DNA of 64,000 bases from Pseudomonas lini. GTDB taxonomy: Bacteria; Pseudomonadota; Gammaproteobacteria; Pseudomonadales; Pseudomonadaceae. The stretch lies in NCBI RefSeq assembly GCF_964063345.1, contig NZ_OZ061318.1, forward strand, positions 124,001 to 188,000, in the 5' to 3' direction. Positions 62,483 through 64,000 of this stretch are shown here, one piece after another (positions within the stretch are counted from its first letter, which is position 1; the number at the start of each line of letters is the position of its first letter). Position numbers and translations under genes: made by a program. The notes below the pieces were generated by a model. That model was not told the origin of the DNA. It saw nothing but the letters and a program-made list of their open reading frames with translations, and did no database searches.

Positions 62483-63736
62483 ATGGAACATTCACTCAAA
62501 CATTTGCGCTTCCCCTTGGCCTTGTTGGCCGTGCTGGTGATGAGCGCTTGCGGCAAGACTCCGGACGCTGCCGCCACCATGCCTGCGGCCAAAGTCAGCG
62601 TGGCCAAGGTGCTGGAACAACCGGTCAACGAGTGGGACGAATTCACCGGGCGCCTTGAAGCGCCGGAAACGGTAGAGATTCGTCCACGGGTTTCCGGCCA
62701 GATCGATGACGTGGCCTTCACTGAAGGCGCATTGGTCAAGAAAGGCGATCTGTTGTTCCAGATCGACCCGCGCCCCTTCCAGGCTGAGGTCCGCCGCCTC
62801 GAAGCCCTGGTTGCCCAGGCTCGCGCCACCGCCACCCGCAGCGAAAACGAATCCCAGCGCGGCGAACGCCTGCGCACCAGCAACGCGATTTCCGCTGAAC
62901 TCGCCGACTCGCGCACCAGCGCGGCTCAAGAAGCCCGCGCCGCCGTCGGCGCCCTCCAGGCCCAACTGGACCTGGCAAAACTGAACCTGAGTTTCACCCG
63001 CGTCACTGTGCCTATCAGCGGCCGTGTCAGCCGTGCGGAAATCACCGCCGGCAACCTCGTTACCGCCGATACCACCGCGCTCACCAGCGTGGTGTCCACC
63101 GACAAGGTCTACGCCTACTTCGACGCCGACGAGCGTGTCTTCCTTAAATACACCCAGCTCGCCCGCCAGGGCCAACGCGGCGCAACCACGCCGGTGTACC
63201 TCGGCCTGTCCAATGAAGACGGCAACCCGCACCAGGGCCAGATGAACTTTGTCGATAACCAGGTCAACCCGAAGACCGGCACCATCCGCGGTCGTGCGGT
63301 GTTCGACAACAGCGACGGCACCTACACCCCGGGGCTTTATGCACGCCTGAAACTGGTGGGCAGCGGCACTTACTCCGCGGTGTTGATCAACGACGAAGCG
63401 GTCGGTACCGACCTGGGTAAAAAGTTCGTGCTGGTGATGGATGCCGACAACAAAACGGCTTACCGCCCTGTCGAGCTGGGTCCGAAGATCGAAGGTCTGC
63501 GCATCGTGCGCAGCGGCCTGAACAAGGACGACACCATCATCGTCAAGGGCTTGCAGCGGGTTCGCCCTGGCTCACCGGTCACCCCTGAAGTGATCCCGAT
63601 GGCTAGCCAGGAAACCCTCGCGGCCCTCGCACAACAACGACAAGCGCTGGAAGCCAGCAACCTGCCCCAAGTCGCACCTGCCAAGGTCGCGCCGGGTACG
63701 GTTGTGAAAGTGGCTGCTGCGACTCCACGCGGTTAA
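62483..63736 (+). CDS. mexE: RND efflux periplasmic adaptor (membrane fusion protein)
   Basis: A 417-residue lipoprotein adaptor of a tripartite MexEF-OprN-type pump. Signal and lipobox are LAVLVMSACGK (Cys at ~23). Lipoyl half-motifs EIRPRVSGQIDDVAFTEGALVKKGDLLFQIDPRPFQAEV and LSFTRVTVPISGRVSRAEITAGNLV flank a coiled-coil hairpin (residues ~95-165). It ends in a proline/alanine-rich tail. It lies 15 bp before mexF. In relatives the operon is activated by the LysR protein MexT; no mexT gene is in this window. Confidence 0.93.
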   Translation: MEHSLKHLRFPLALLAVLVMSACGKTPDAAATMPAAKVSVAKVLEQPVNEWDEFTGRLEAPETVEIRPRVSGQIDDVAFTEGALVKKGDLLFQIDPRPFQAEVRRLEALVAQARATATRSENESQRGERLRTSNAISAELADSRTSAAQEARAAVGALQAQLDLAKLNLSFTRVTVPISGRVSRAEITAGNLVTADTTALTSVVSTDKVYAYFDADERVFLKYTQLARQGQRGATTPVYLGLSNEDGNPHQGQMNFVDNQVNPKTGTIRGRAVFDNSDGTYTPGLYARLKLVGSGTYSAVLINDEAVGTDLGKKFVLVMDADNKTAYRPVELGPKIEGLRIVRSGLNKDDTIIVKGLQRVRPGSPVTPEVIPMASQETLAALAQQRQALEASNLPQVAPAKVAPGTVVKVAAATPRG

Positions 63737-63751
63737 GGGACAATTACTCCG

Positions 63752-64000
63752 ATGAATTTTTCCCAATTCTTCATTTCACGGCCGATCTTCGCAGCGGTAC
63801 TGTCGCTGCTGATCCTGATCGCCGGCGCCATCTCGCTGTTCCAGTTGCCGATCAGCGAATACCCGGAAGTCGTGCCACCGACCGTTGTGGTCCGTGCCAA
63901 CTTCCCGGGCGCCAACCCTAAAGTCATCGGTGAAACCGTGGCCGCTCCTTTGGAGCAAGCCATCACCGGCGTCGAGAACATGCTGTACATGTCCTCGCAG
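63752..64000 (+). CDS. mexF: RND efflux inner-membrane pump (partial, 5' end)
   Basis: The first 83 codons of an RND transporter, running off the right edge. MNFSQFFISRPIFAAVLSLL is the classic first transmembrane segment; SEYPEVVPPTVVVRANFPGA and the following ETVAAPLEQAITGVENMLYM lead into the porter domain. High match to MexF. Co-transcribed with mexE. Confidence 0.95.
   Translation, partial: MNFSQFFISRPIFAAVLSLLILIAGAISLFQLPISEYPEVVPPTVVVRANFPGANPKVIGETVAAPLEQAITGVENMLYMSSQ

Overview
The window looks like a chromosomal stretch of a Pseudomonas of the fluorescens/putida type. The evidence is the mexE-mexF efflux genes at the right edge, Pseudomonas-style REP sequences beside them, glutathione-independent fdhA, GlxA-type AraC activators, and many LysR/TetR/AraC-controlled catabolic operons. 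Most of the window is accessory catabolic DNA, with several gene remnants between the operons. No rRNA, tRNA, CRISPR array or intact transposase was seen.

Layout. 1-2.7 kb: a DUF4365-like gene, an IS66 tnpB remnant, a double heptamer tandem repeat and the first copy (A) of a ~160-180 bp dispersed repeat. 2.7-8.4 kb: a D-tartrate operon (LysR regulator, D-tartrate dehydratase, DctA-type carrier, oxaloacetate decarboxylase, 2-hydroxyacid dehydrogenase). 8.5-11 kb: a TetR/SDR pair with twin operators, a dehydrogenase fragment and a dinucleotide-binding oxidoreductase, ending at repeat copy B. 11.4-16.9 kb: an AraC-controlled sugar-acid/keto-acid operon (MFS carrier, FAH-family hydrolase, SDR, 2-hydroxyacid dehydrogenase), ending at repeat copy C. 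17-20.6 kb: LysR, DoxX, pirin, and an isopenicillin-N-synthase-like oxygenase.

21-54.9 kb is the most interesting part. It carries nearly all the enzymes expected for catabolism of N-methylated prolines, and specifically hydroxyproline betaine: an HpbD-type betaine 2-epimerase, a Rieske demethylase, a DgcA/N-methylproline-demethylase-type flavoprotein, formaldehyde dehydrogenase, a proline-racemase-family enzyme, two FAD amine oxidoreductases, two DapA-family lyases and an aldehyde dehydrogenase. It also has two complete betaine-type ABC importers, two GlxA-type activators, a DMSP-lyase-like cupin, an MmgE/PrpD protein and several SDRs. The inferred route is uptake, C2 epimerisation, two N-demethylations with formaldehyde detoxified by FdhA, oxidation of the D-imino acid, deamination to 2-oxoglutarate semialdehyde, and oxidation to 2-oxoglutarate. 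The parallel sets of importer, oxidase, lyase and activator suggest two substrate-specific branches. A palindrome GATAAC-N5-GTTATC, or variants of it, lies upstream of three of the transcription units.

55-62 kb: an SDR/MDR pair with a divergent AraC gene, then two related SDRs, a FadR-type regulator and an APC permease. The window closes with mexE and the start of mexF.
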